This document shows positions 8,283-16,481 of a DNA stretch of 54,331 bases, one piece after another. The stretch is from Chloroflexota bacterium. GTDB lineage: Bacteria; Chloroflexota; Anaerolineae; J102. The notes under the pieces were generated by a model. It saw only the letters and a program-made list of their open reading frames with translations, had not been told where the DNA came from and did no database searches. The position numbers were made by a program, and so were the translations under genes. The stretch spans positions 1-54,331 of the forward strand of contig JAKOVD010000050.1 of the NCBI GenBank assembly GCA_029782215.1, in the 5' to 3' direction. Position 1 is the first letter of the stretch; the number at the start of each line of letters is the position of its first letter.

Positions 8283-8691
8283 CCGCCTGTGCCGGCATCG
8301 CCGCAGCCGCCACCTGCCCATCTCGGGCGATCAGGGCTTCGATCTCCGCCCGGTGCGCGCTGTAGAAGTCCAGCGCTTCCTCGACCTGGCGCTGCGTCAG
8401 GCCGTACTCTTCGGCAACTGCCGCAGGCGACATTCCCCAGGTCAGGTGGGCAACAACCACCGCCTGCACGTGGACGCCTGTACCTCGCAGAACGGGGGCG
8501 GGAATACCGCCGGCTCCGCGACGGTAGCTGATGTTCGGGAACTCCGGATCGCTGAGCTGCTGATTGAGCGAGCCGATCTTTTCTGCGGTTGCCCACAGAA
8601 TGAACTGGTTGAGCGACACGCCCTGCTTCTGCGCCCAGGCTTCAGCCTCCTGCTTGAGTTGTTGGGGAAGATTCAAGGGATACCGTGCCAT
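8275..8691 (-). CDS. DUF433 domain protein (putative antitoxin)
   Basis: 138 residues. The N-terminus MARYPLNLPQQLKQEAEAWA with GVSLNQFILWATAEKI looks like a ribbon-helix-helix/HicB-type DNA-binding segment. The C-terminal half, PVLRGTGVHVQAVVVAHLTWGM followed by VAEEYGLTQRQVEEALDFY, is a typical DUF433 helix-turn-helix module. Together they suggest a DNA-binding antitoxin for the downstream DUF5615 protein. GGAGG stands 6 nt upstream of the ATG, and a strong promoter with repeated operator-like sequence precedes it. The tail is Ala-rich (VAAAAMPAQADG). Antitoxin activity is inferred from gene pairing. Confidence 0.85.
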   Translation of the reverse strand: MARYPLNLPQQLKQEAEAWAQKQGVSLNQFILWATAEKIGSLNQQLSDPEFPNISYRRGAGGIPAPVLRGTGVHVQAVVVAHLTWGMSPAAVAEEYGLTQRQVEEALDFYSAHRAEIEALIARDGQVAAAAMPAQADG

Positions 8692-8716
8692 CGCTTGCCT
8701 CCGTCAGTACTGTATG

Positions 8717-8750
8717 ATGTATTATAGAACATCATATAGTACATCATCAA
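8717..8750 (-). promoter_or_regulatory. Sigma70-type promoter with operator-like repeats for DUF433/DUF5615
   Basis: On the complement a -35 box TTGATG (8745-8750) and a perfect -10 TATAAT (8721-8726) are separated by 18 nt. Two 12-nt direct repeats, ATGATGTACTAT and ATGATGTTCTAT, fill the spacer region, and an inverted copy (ACATCAT) follows the -10 box. This is the arrangement expected for an autoregulated antitoxin promoter. It lies in the 64-nt gap between hsdM copy 2 and the DUF433 gene, so the downstream hsdM, hsdS and hsdR may also be expressed from it. Confidence 0.7.
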
Positions 8751-8755
8751 CCGCG

Positions 8756-10264
8756 TCAATCTACCAGCCAACCGCCTTCAGTCATGACACGGCGCAGCGT
8801 GTCTTCGGCTTCCCGCACACGCGCCAGAGCAGCTTTGAAATCGGCGATGGCGACGTCCAGGGGCGGAATGTCGGCGCCGATGGGCGGCAGCACATAGCGG
8901 GAGATGTTCAGCGTCCAGTCTTCGGCCTGAATGTCCTCCACCGTGACCACCCGCGCCCGGTCTTCAACGTCGGCGAAGGCCTGCACCCAGCCCAGCACGG
9001 CGGCAGCGTGTTCGGGGTCGAGGAAGTTCTGCGCCCGGCCTTTGCGGAAGAGCGTCGAGGCGTCGGCGATTAACACCCTTCCGGCCCGGGCCGGGTCCTT
9101 GCGCTGGCGCAGGATGAGGATGCAGGCCGCCAGGCCGGTGCCGTAGAAAAGGTTGGGCGCCAGGCCGATGATGGCTTCGATGAGGTCCCATTCCAGCAGC
9201 CGGCGCCGCACCTGGCCCTCGACGCCGCCCCGGAAGAGCGCGCCCTGCGGCAGGACGACGGCCATGCGGCCCGTCGCTGGGGCCATCGACTTCACCATGT
9301 GCTGCACCCAGGCATAGTCGCCGTTGCTGTCTGTGGGCAGTCCGGCAAATGCCCGGCCCCAGGGGTCATTCTCCCAAACCTCGCGCCCCCACTGCTCCAG
9401 CGAAAAGGGCGGATTGGCGATGACGCAGTCGAAGGCCGCCAACCCGCCGGAGCCGGGGTCGGTGAAGATGGGATGGCGCAGAGTGTCGCCCCGCTCGACG
9501 GCAAAGTCCTCGATGCCGTGCAGGAGCAGGTTCATGCGCGCCACCGAGGCCGTGGTCAGGTTCTTCTCCTGGCCGTAGAGCTTGCCGTAGAAGGTGCGCG
9601 GGTCCCCGCCCCTCTCCTGGACATGGGCCACGGCTGCCAGCAACATGCCGCCCGTGCCGCAGGCGGGGTCATACACGGTCTCCCCTTCCTGGGGTTCCAG
9701 GATGTCAATCATCAGCCGCACGACGCTGCGCGGGGTGTAGAACTCCCCGGCCTTGTTGTTAGTGGCGTCGGCAAATTTCTTGATCAGGTATTCGTAGGCA
9801 TCGCCGATGATGTCGGTGGACACGCGCCTGTTGCCCAGCGGCAGCGCCGAGAAATGCTCGATGAGGTCCTTGAGCAGGGCGTCGGGCAGCCGGTCCTTGT
9901 TCGTCCATTGGGCGTCACCGAACACGCCGTAAAGGTGTTCCTGGTTGGCGGACTCGATGCCGCGCATGGCGTTGCTCAGCGCTGTCCCGACGTTGGCCGG
10001 CGTCTCCCGGACGGTCTGCCAGTGGCATTCCCGCGGCACCTGGAAGCGATGCTCATCCGCAAAGTCCTCGCCGTAGACCTCCACCGCCTCCGCGTACTCC
10101 TCATCCCAGACATCGCAGATGCGCTTGAAGAAGAGTAGGGGCAGGATGTAACTCTTCCAGTCGGTGCGGTCGACCGGGCTGCCCCGCAGAATATTGGCCG
10201 CTTCCCAGAGATGCGATTCAAGCTGGGAAAGTGTTAGCGTTTGCTGGAACAGGGGGAGTTGCAT
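8756..10264 (-). CDS. hsdM: Type I restriction-modification DNA methyltransferase subunit, HsdM (copy 2)
   Basis: 502 residues from the ATG at 10264 (MQLPLFQQTLTLSQ). The open frame continues far upstream, but that part is antisense to the ABC-F gene. N-terminal HsdM domain: LESHLWEAANILRGSPVD, FKRICDVWDEEYAEAVEVYG. SAM motif DPACGTGGML lies near residue 200 and the catalytic NPPF (ANPPFSLEQWG) near 282; Phe in place of Tyr is common in N6-adenine enzymes. The domain order parallels copy 1 but sequence identity is only moderate, and both genes are intact. It is the first gene of the restriction cluster and is divergent from the ABC-F gene across 264 nt. No convincing Shine-Dalgarno precedes the start. 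Confidence 0.93.
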   Translation of the reverse strand: MQLPLFQQTLTLSQLESHLWEAANILRGSPVDRTDWKSYILPLLFFKRICDVWDEEYAEAVEVYGEDFADEHRFQVPRECHWQTVRETPANVGTALSNAMRGIESANQEHLYGVFGDAQWTNKDRLPDALLKDLIEHFSALPLGNRRVSTDIIGDAYEYLIKKFADATNNKAGEFYTPRSVVRLMIDILEPQEGETVYDPACGTGGMLLAAVAHVQERGGDPRTFYGKLYGQEKNLTTASVARMNLLLHGIEDFAVERGDTLRHPIFTDPGSGGLAAFDCVIANPPFSLEQWGREVWENDPWGRAFAGLPTDSNGDYAWVQHMVKSMAPATGRMAVVLPQGALFRGGVEGQVRRRLLEWDLIEAIIGLAPNLFYGTGLAACILILRQRKDPARAGRVLIADASTLFRKGRAQNFLDPEHAAAVLGWVQAFADVEDRARVVTVEDIQAEDWTLNISRYVLPPIGADIPPLDVAIADFKAALARVREAEDTLRRVMTEGGWLVD

Positions 10265-10489
10265 GCAGCGGCGTTGCTCACGCAGGAGTGTATAGGGAAC
10301 GTGCGACCTGTCTGGCAGACAGATGCGGGCAGGGATGCCCCGCGGCCGAATGGACGCCGCTATCGCAGCGGGCGAGGCTGCGGACGACTTCAGCAAGCTT
10401 ACCACGAAGTGACCTCTGGCGCTATGACGCGCGTCACACGCTGGCTGAGAATGCACTCGGCGCCAATCGTTCGCCCAACGCCGGGACCG

Positions 10490-10500
10490 TGGTATATAAT
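10490..10500 (+). promoter_or_regulatory. Extended -10 promoter candidate for the ABC-F gene
   Basis: TGGTATATAAT combines an extended TGn with a TATA-type -10 box, 28 nt before the ABC-F start. No good -35 box is present (TTCGCC is the nearest, at 19 nt). The start codon at 10529 has no Shine-Dalgarno, so the message may have a very short leader. The remainder of the divergent gap 10265-10489 shows no gene. Confidence 0.55.
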
Positions 10501-10528
10501 GTTCGTTTAGACTCGGGCTTCCAATACC

Positions 10529-12508
10529 ATGTCCCTGCTCACCGCTCACGAACTTGACATGTCCTACGGCCCCCTCGACGTGTTCGAGGGGGTCTCTGTC
10601 GCCGTGGCCAACGGCGACCGTGTCGGCCTGGTCGGCCCCAACGGCGAGGGCAAAACCACGCTCCTGCGCATCCTGGCCGGTGAGCTCAAGCCCACGGCCG
10701 GCATGGTGCACCGCCGGCGGGGCCTGCGCATGGGCTACCTGCCCCAGGACCCTCCCGCCCCGGGTGAGACCACGCTCTGGGAGGACATGCTCGAGGTCTT
10801 CGGCGACCTGCGCGCCGAGGAAGCCGCCCTGCGTGAGCTGGAAGCCCAGATGGCCGACCCTGATCACGGCGAGGCCGCGCTCGAAGCCTATGCCGAGCGC
10901 CAGCACCGCTTCGAGGCCGCGGGCGGTTACGCCTATGCGCTGCGCATCCAGCAGACCCTCACGGGCCTGGGCTTCCGGCCCGACCAGTTCGACCAGCCCC
11001 TGGTGCAGCTCAGCGGCGGGCAGCGCACGCGCGCCCTGCTGGCCCGTCTGCTCTTGGAGCAGCCCGACCTGCTCCTGCTCGACGAACCCACCAACCACCT
11101 GGACCTGGCCGCCGTGGAATGGCTGGAGAATGCCCTGGTAAGCTGGCACGGGGCGATGGTCATCGTCGCCCACGACCGCTACTTCCTGGACCAGGTCGCC
11201 ACCAAGACCTGGGAGCTGGCATGGGGTGAATTGACCCACTACCGCGGCAACTATTCTCACTACGTCGCCCAGCGCCACGAACGCCTCGAACGGCTGCGCA
11301 AGGACTACGAGGCCCAGCAGGCCCTGATCGCCAAAGAACAGGACTACATCGCCCGCAACATCGCCGGGCAGAACACCAAACAGGCCCAGGGCCGGCGCAC
11401 GCGGCTGGAGCGCATGCTGTCCACGCAGCAGATCCTTGCCCCGCGCCACCGCCGCCGCATGAGCCTCCAGTTCCAGACCCGCCTGCGCAGCGGCACCCTG
11501 GTCCTGTCGGCCAAGGACCTGGCCATCGGCTACCGCAGCCAGGCGGCGCCCGTGGTCAGCCAGGAGCGATCCGGCGGGCATGTCTATGTCGGCGATGGCA
11601 CGATCGACCCGGACGACACGCTGCTGTTCCGCACCGAGGAGCTGCTGCTCAAGCGCGGCGAACGCGTGGGCGTGATCGGCCCCAACGGCGCCGGCAAGAC
11701 GACCTTCGTCAAGACACTTCTCGGCCAGATCCCCCCCTTGACGGGTGAGCTGCGGCTGGGCGCCAGTCTGCGCCTGGGCTACCTGGCCCAGGTCCAGGCC
11801 GCGCTGCGGCCCGAATGGACCGTCCTGGACGCCCTGATGGACGCCGATCCCAGCCTGGCGCCGGCGGAAGCCCGCCACCTGCTCGCCCGCTACCTCTTCA
11901 CCGACGAGGACGTCTTCAAGACGGTGTCCACGCTCAGCGGCGGCCAGCGCAGCCGCCTGGCGCTCGCCCGCCTCAGCCGCCAGCAGGCCAACTTCCTGGT
12001 CCTGGACGAGCCCACCAACCACCTCGACGTCGAATCCCAGGAAGTGCTGGAGGATGTGCTGTCGGATTTCCCCGGCACCGTCCTCCTGGTTTCGCACGAC
12101 CGCTATCTCATCGACGCCCTTGCCACCCAGGTGTGGGCCATCGACGACCGCTACCTGCGGGCCTACGAAGGCAACTACACGGCCTACCTGGCCGCACGCC
12201 AGGCCGAAGCCGAAGCCGTCACCGCCACGGCCGCGCCCACCGATGCCCAACAGCACCGCGAGCGCTCGCGCGAGGAACGGCGAAAGCGCAAAGAAGAGGA
12301 AAAGCGCCAATCCCAGGCCGACGCCGTGGAGCAGCAGATCCACACCCTCGAACGCCAACTGACGGCCATTGGCGAGGCGCTGGCGGCTGCCAGCCGTGCC
12401 CAGCGTCTGGACGACGTGCAGGCCCTGGGTGAACGCTACGCACATACCGAGCAGGAGCTGCACCGCCTGATCGAGAATTGGGCCGTGCTGGCCGAGGCCG
12501 CCGCATGA
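10529..12508 (+). CDS. ABC-F family ATP-binding protein (Uup/EttA-type, ribosome-associated)
   Basis: 659 residues with two ABC domains and no membrane segments, the hallmark of ABC-F proteins, which act on translating ribosomes rather than in transport. Domain 1: Walker A GPNGEGKTT (near residue 38), signature LSGGQRTRALLARL, Walker B LLLLDEPTNHLDL. An interdomain linker (about residues 240-320, rich in charged residues: RHERLERLRKDYEAQQALI) joins domain 2: Walker A GPNGAGKTTF (near 388), signature LSGGQRSRLALARL, Walker B FLVLDEPTNHLDV. The last 90 residues form a charged coiled coil (REERRKRKEEEKRQ), as in Uup-like members. The exact subfamily, including any antibiotic-resistance role, cannot be assigned. 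It is followed by a palindrome and coaE. Confidence 0.93.
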   Translation: MSLLTAHELDMSYGPLDVFEGVSVAVANGDRVGLVGPNGEGKTTLLRILAGELKPTAGMVHRRRGLRMGYLPQDPPAPGETTLWEDMLEVFGDLRAEEAALRELEAQMADPDHGEAALEAYAERQHRFEAAGGYAYALRIQQTLTGLGFRPDQFDQPLVQLSGGQRTRALLARLLLEQPDLLLLDEPTNHLDLAAVEWLENALVSWHGAMVIVAHDRYFLDQVATKTWELAWGELTHYRGNYSHYVAQRHERLERLRKDYEAQQALIAKEQDYIARNIAGQNTKQAQGRRTRLERMLSTQQILAPRHRRRMSLQFQTRLRSGTLVLSAKDLAIGYRSQAAPVVSQERSGGHVYVGDGTIDPDDTLLFRTEELLLKRGERVGVIGPNGAGKTTFVKTLLGQIPPLTGELRLGASLRLGYLAQVQAALRPEWTVLDALMDADPSLAPAEARHLLARYLFTDEDVFKTVSTLSGGQRSRLALARLSRQQANFLVLDEPTNHLDVESQEVLEDVLSDFPGTVLLVSHDRYLIDALATQVWAIDDRYLRAYEGNYTAYLAARQAEAEAVTATAAPTDAQQHRERSREERRKRKEEEKRQSQADAVEQQIHTLERQLTAIGEALAAASRAQRLDDVQALGERYAHTEQELHRLIENWAVLAEAAA

Positions 12509-12512
12509 TTTG

Positions 12513-12538
12513 TAGGGGCGATTCATGAATCGCCCCTA
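12513..12538. repeat. Perfect 26-bp palindrome between ABC-F gene and coaE
   Basis: The 13-nt arms TAGGGGCGATTCA / TGAATCGCCCCTA are perfectly self-complementary with no loop. It lies 5 nt after the ABC-F stop and 17 nt before coaE. There is no T-run, so it is more like a short dispersed palindromic (REP-like) repeat than an intrinsic terminator, though it could still stabilise or attenuate the transcript. Confidence 0.75.
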
Positions 12539-12554
12539 ACGGAGACACGCACCC

Positions 12555-13181
12555 ATGGCAACAGACACCCTCATCATCGGACTCACGGGCAACATCGGCA
12601 CCGGCAAGACGACGGTCCTCCGGATGCTTGCGGCCCGCGGCGCCCGCATCATCGATGCGGACCAGGTCGCTCACCAGGTCATGGCGCCGGGTGGGATCGC
12701 CTATGCCCCCATCCTTGCCCTGTTTGGACGCGGCATTCTCGACGCCAGCGGCGCCATCGACCGTTCCCGCCTCGGCCAGCTTGTCTTCGGCAATCCTGAC
12801 AAGCTCGCCCAGCTCGAAAAGATCGTCCATCCCGCCGTTTATGCGGCTGTCAACGCCGAGGTGCAGGCTGCCGCCGAACCGGTGGTCGTCATCGAGGCCA
12901 TCAAGCTCCTCGAGGCAGGGATGGCGGCGGCGCTCTGCGACCAGGTCTGGGTCATCACGTCGCCGGTCGACCAGCAGGTCGAGCGCCTGATGCGGGACCG
13001 GGGCATGAGCCGCGCTGCTGCCGAGGCCCGCATGGCCACCCAAAGCCCGCAGTCCTTCAAAGTCAGCCAGGCGGATGTCGTTCTGGACAACAGCGGCGCC
13101 CTGGCCGACCTGGATAAGCAGGTCGAGGCCGCCTGGCAAAACCTGGTAAACGCCAGAACCCGCGTCTCCCCCACCGCTTGA
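12555..13181 (+). CDS. coaE: Dephospho-CoA kinase
   Basis: CoaE phosphorylates the 3'-hydroxyl of dephospho-CoA with ATP, the last step of coenzyme A synthesis, in the cytoplasm. The 208-residue protein has the P-loop GLTGNIGTGKTTV at residues 9-21, followed by ARIIDADQVAHQV, the conserved aspartate region, then LGQLVFGNPDKLAQLEKIVHP and the lid segment MRDRGMSRAAAEARMATQ. Length and motifs are standard. GGAG lies 10 nt before the ATG. It opens a run of plus-strand housekeeping genes. The 78-nt spacer after its stop is C-rich with three CCACCTG units in tandem. Confidence 0.95.
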   Translation: MATDTLIIGLTGNIGTGKTTVLRMLAARGARIIDADQVAHQVMAPGGIAYAPILALFGRGILDASGAIDRSRLGQLVFGNPDKLAQLEKIVHPAVYAAVNAEVQAAAEPVVVIEAIKLLEAGMAAALCDQVWVITSPVDQQVERLMRDRGMSRAAAEARMATQSPQSFKVSQADVVLDNSGALADLDKQVEAAWQNLVNARTRVSPTA

Positions 13182-13259
13182 CCCCTGCCGGGCGACGACG
13201 GGATCGCCCCCACCCCCCACCCCCCCACCCGCCACCTGCCACCTGCCACCTGCTACCCC

Positions 13260-13529
13260 ATGACCACCCTCAAGCGCCTCTGGTCTGAACATCCCAATCT
13301 ACTGTCGTTTGCCATCCTGGCGATTGGGATGCTGATCATTCTCTTCTTCTCCGCTCGCCATGTCGGCTTCACTCCCACGCAGTGGCTGGCGTTGGCCGTC
13401 GCAACCGTCGGCCTGGCGGCGCTTTGCGTCTGGATCATCAGTTGGGAGGCAGGTGATGGCGCCGACGAGGTAAGCTTGAACGGCCCCACGCCGACTGATA
13501 CTACAAAGCAACCGACTACGAAGGCATGA
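13260..13529 (+). CDS. Small two-helix membrane protein, unknown function
   Basis: 89 residues with two hydrophobic segments: [17 protein letters not shown] (about residues 14-30) and [17 protein letters not shown] (about 44-60), joined by a short loop [13 protein letters not shown]. The C-terminus is polar and Thr/Pro-rich. The stop overlaps the dnaJ start (ATGA), so the two are translationally coupled. I do not recognise the family. A role in envelope or chaperone function is only a guess from the coupling. Confidence 0.7.
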   Translation: MTTLKRLWSEHPNLLSFAILAIGMLIILFFSARHVGFTPTQWLALAVATVGLAALCVWIISWEAGDGADEVSLNGPTPTDTTKQPTTKA

Positions 13530-14659
13530 GCACGAAGCGCGACTACTACGAGATTTTGGGCGTCGAACGCTCCGCAACCGCGGAGGATATCAAGCGCGCC
13601 TACCGGCGGATGGTCAAGCAGTACCATCCCGACATCTACAAAGGGCCTGACGCCGACCAACGCATCAAGGAAATCAATGAAGCCTACGAGGTCCTCAGCG
13701 ATGCCGACAAGCGCGGGGCCTATGATCGCTTTGGCCACGCCGGCGTCCAGGGCAACTATGGCGCCGGAGCGCCCGGCGCCGGGTTCCCCGACATCACCGA
13801 TCTCTTCGATGGCTTCTTTGGCGGCCTGGGCGGTTTCGGCCGCAGGGGACCGCAGCAGGGCCCGGTACGGGGCGCCGACCTCCGCTTCAACCTCACTATT
13901 GAGTTCGAGGAAGCCGTTCTCGGCGCCGAGAAAGAGATCGAGGTCACGCGCGACGAGACCTGCTCCCGTTGTCATGGAAACGGCGCCGAACCTGGCACCA
14001 CGCCCATTCGCTGCCCCACGTGCAACGGCAGCGGCGAAGTCAGGCAGCGCCAACAGACCATCCTGGGCACCTTCGTCAACGTCACGACCTGCCCGCGCTG
14101 TCGCGGCGAGGGCGAGGTGGTGACGACGGCCTGTACGGCGTGCAGCGGCGAACGCGTGGTGGCCACCACCCGCCGGCTGCGGGTGAAGATTCCGCCCGGC
14201 GTTGATGAGGGCACGCGCATCCGGCTGCCCAACGAAGGCGCCGCCGGCCTGCGCGGCGGCCCGGTCGGCAACCTCTACGTCTTCATCAGCGTCAAGCCGC
14301 ACAAGATCTTCCAGCGCCAGGAAAACGACATCCTCTTGACGCTGCCGGTCAACATCGCCCAGGCAGTCCTGGGGTCCGAGGTCGAGGTTCCGACGCTCGA
14401 CGGCCCCAAGACCATCAAGGTTCCGGCGGGCACACAGGGCGGCATGGTCCTGCGTATGCGCGGTTTGGGGGTTCCTCACCTGCGCGGCAGCGGCCGCGGC
14501 GACATGCTGGTGACGGTCAACGTCCGCATCCCCACGCAGCTCACTGAGGAACAGCGCCACCTCTTCGAGCAGCTCGCCCAATCGTTCGGCGGAAACATCG
14601 AGCGCTACGAGCCGCAGAGCGGCTTCTTCGACAAGGTCAAGGACGCCCTCGGTCTGTAA
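13526..14659 (+). CDS. dnaJ: Chaperone protein DnaJ
   Basis: 377 residues. DnaJ delivers unfolded clients to DnaK and stimulates its ATPase. The J domain (residues 5-70) carries HPD at 34-36, followed by a Gly/Phe-rich linker ([22 protein letters not shown]). The zinc-binding centre has [16 protein letters not shown] and CPRCRGEG; the fourth repeat, [10 protein letters not shown], keeps both cysteines but has lost the final GxG glycine. The C-terminal client domains and dimerisation region follow. No grpE or dnaK is adjacent, so this may be a stand-alone dnaJ copy. Its start overlaps the small membrane protein gene, and prmA follows after 49 nt. Confidence 0.95.
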   Translation: MSTKRDYYEILGVERSATAEDIKRAYRRMVKQYHPDIYKGPDADQRIKEINEAYEVLSDADKRGAYDRFGHAGVQGNYGAGAPGAGFPDITDLFDGFFGGLGGFGRRGPQQGPVRGADLRFNLTIEFEEAVLGAEKEIEVTRDETCSRCHGNGAEPGTTPIRCPTCNGSGEVRQRQQTILGTFVNVTTCPRCRGEGEVVTTACTACSGERVVATTRRLRVKIPPGVDEGTRIRLPNEGAAGLRGGPVGNLYVFISVKPHKIFQRQENDILLTLPVNIAQAVLGSEVEVPTLDGPKTIKVPAGTQGGMVLRMRGLGVPHLRGSGRGDMLVTVNVRIPTQLTEEQRHLFEQLAQSFGGNIERYEPQSGFFDKVKDALGL

Positions 14660-14708
14660 GGCTGAGGCGGCGTGACTCCCCGACAAAGGCATGGCTGCCA
14701 GGTGCTCT

Positions 14709-15611
14709 ATGCCGGCTCTGCTTGAGATCATCGTCCCCGTCCACACCCTCGACCCCGAGGCCGAGGCCGTCCAGGCTGCCGTGGCGCTGGTCGAGCCTCA
14801 TGTGCAGGGCGGGGCCACGGTTGAGGCCGTGGGCTACGGCGAGTACGGCGAGACCGAGCTCGTCAGGGTGTCGGTGCGCGGCTACGTGGAAGATACGGCC
14901 GAGAACATGGCGCGCCTGGCCCAGGTCTCGGCCGACCTGAGCCGCCGCCTGGATGCCGACCTGTACGGTGAGATCGTCGTGCGCCCGTTGGCCGACGCCG
15001 ACTGGACCGAAGCCTGGAAGCACCACTTCCAGCCGCTGCGCACGGGCGAGCGCCTGATCATCTCGCCGACCTGGGCGCAACCTGGCGCCGGTCCTGATGA
15101 CGTCGTGGTGTGGCTGGACCCCGGCCTCGCCTTCGGCACCGGCGGCCATCCCTCCACCCGCCTGATTCTGCGCCTGCTGGAGCGCTATCTGCATGCGGGT
15201 GATCGCGTCCTCGACGTGGGCACCGGGTCAGGCATTCTGGCCATTGCCGCGGTCAAGTTGGGCGCCGCCTCCGTCCATGCCACCGACATCGATCCGGTGG
15301 CCGTGCGGGTGGCCGCCGAAAATCTCCAGCTCAACGGGGTCGCCGGCGCCGTGACCCTGGCCGTGGAATCCACACCCCAAACAGGCCAATACGAGCTGGT
15401 GGTGGCCAATATCCTCGCCGATGTGATTGCCGATCTGCTCTTGTGCGAGCACCTGGCCGAGCGCATCCGTCCCGGCGGCGCCATGCTCCTGGCAGGCATC
15501 ATCCGCCACCGGCGCCACCTGGTCGATCTGGCGCTGGCGGCGCTCAACCTGGTGGTAGTCGACGAAGAGTTGGAAGGGGATTGGGTGGGGCTGGCCGTGC
15601 GCGCCGGTTGA
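14709..15611 (+). CDS. prmA: Ribosomal protein L11 methyltransferase
   Basis: PrmA methylates lysines and the N-terminal amino group of ribosomal protein L11 using SAM. The 300-residue protein has an N-terminal L11-binding domain, then the family signature DPGLAFGTGGHPSTRL, SAM motif I VLDVGTGSGILAIAA (near residue 167), motif II VHATDIDPVAV, and VVANILADVIADLL, where NILA is the catalytic-loop motif. An ATG six codons upstream (14691) is also possible; MPALLEIIVPVHTLDPEA is the more typical start. The rsmE gene follows after 31 nt, an arrangement common in bacteria (dnaJ-prmA-rsmE). Confidence 0.95.
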   Translation: MPALLEIIVPVHTLDPEAEAVQAAVALVEPHVQGGATVEAVGYGEYGETELVRVSVRGYVEDTAENMARLAQVSADLSRRLDADLYGEIVVRPLADADWTEAWKHHFQPLRTGERLIISPTWAQPGAGPDDVVVWLDPGLAFGTGGHPSTRLILRLLERYLHAGDRVLDVGTGSGILAIAAVKLGAASVHATDIDPVAVRVAAENLQLNGVAGAVTLAVESTPQTGQYELVVANILADVIADLLLCEHLAERIRPGGAMLLAGIIRHRRHLVDLALAALNLVVVDEELEGDWVGLAVRAG

Positions 15612-15642
15612 GCGCTGCTTGAGCCCGCGCTTGAGCCCAGCC

Positions 15643-16389
15643 ATGCAGCGCTTCTTTGTCCCTCCCCAGGCCATCCAAAACCAGCAGGTGCGCTTCAGCC
15701 CGGAGCAGGCCCGCCAGCTCCGCACCGTGCTCAGACTGCACAGCGGCGACGAGGTCCTGGCGCTGGATGGACAGGGGCGCTGCTACCGGGTGGCCCTGGC
15801 GTACGCCGGTAAGAACGACGCCTACGGTCACATCCAGGAAACGATGACTGCTGGCGGTGAGCCGGCCGGCGAATTGACCCTCTGCCAGGCCATTGCCCGG
15901 GGCGATCGCTTCGAGTGGGTGCTGCAGAAGGGCGTCGAGCTCGGCGTCACCCGCTTCCAGCCCATGATCACCCAGCGGACCGTGCGCCGCTCGCCGGGCG
16001 ACAGCCAGCGCGAACGCTGGGAGCGCATCGTACGCGAGGCCGCCGAGCAGTGCGGCCGGGGCCGCATCCCGGTCCTGGCGCCGGAGATTAGCTTCGCACA
16101 GGCGGTTGCCCAGCGCCGGGGATTGGCCTTGCTTCCCTCCACCACCTCCGCCGTCTCCGCTCAGCAGGTATTGGCCCAGGCCGCCTGGCCTGCCACCCTC
16201 TTCATCGGCCCGGAAGGGGGCTTCGCCCCCGAGGAAGTTGCCCTTGCCCGCGCCGCCGGCGTCCACACCATCAGCCTCGGCCCGCGCACCCTACGCACAG
16301 AAACGGCTGCCATCGTCCTCCTGGCCCTGGTCATGCAGGCCCTGGGCGAAATGGATCGGCCGGCCCCCTTGGCGCTCGCGGCCCTGTAA
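15643..16389 (+). CDS. rsmE: 16S rRNA (uracil-1498-N3)-methyltransferase RsmE
   Basis: RsmE methylates U1498 of 16S rRNA in the small subunit. The 248-residue protein starts MQRFFVPP and includes VRFSPEQARQLRTVLRL in the PUA-like N-terminal domain. The SPOUT knot follows: KGVELGVTRFQPMITQRT, LFIGPEGGFAPEEV (near residue 186) and SLGPRTLRTETA (near 213). All family signatures are present. A TTG eight codons upstream is open, but the ATG at 15643 fits homologues. It lies 31 nt after prmA and ends 92 nt before trxB. Confidence 0.95.
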   Translation: MQRFFVPPQAIQNQQVRFSPEQARQLRTVLRLHSGDEVLALDGQGRCYRVALAYAGKNDAYGHIQETMTAGGEPAGELTLCQAIARGDRFEWVLQKGVELGVTRFQPMITQRTVRRSPGDSQRERWERIVREAAEQCGRGRIPVLAPEISFAQAVAQRRGLALLPSTTSAVSAQQVLAQAAWPATLFIGPEGGFAPEEVALARAAGVHTISLGPRTLRTETAAIVLLALVMQALGEMDRPAPLALAAL

Positions 16390-16481
16390 CCGCCTCACCT
16401 GCTTGCGCATCCCATTGTCGTACGACGAAAGTTCAGAGCCTCATTGGCTGACCCTACGCAATCCCGACTGGAGAATCCCTT

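Noticed and set aside
10265..12526. The minus-strand reading frame of hsdM copy 2 stays open for about 750 further codons.
   Set aside because: This part is antisense to the ABC-F gene, has no domain signature, and the HsdM N-terminus clearly begins at 10264. Long antisense frames are expected in GC-rich genes.
13182..13259. C-rich stretch with tandem CCACCTG units as a functional site.
   Set aside because: Only three units and simple composition; nothing beyond low-complexity spacer DNA can be supported.
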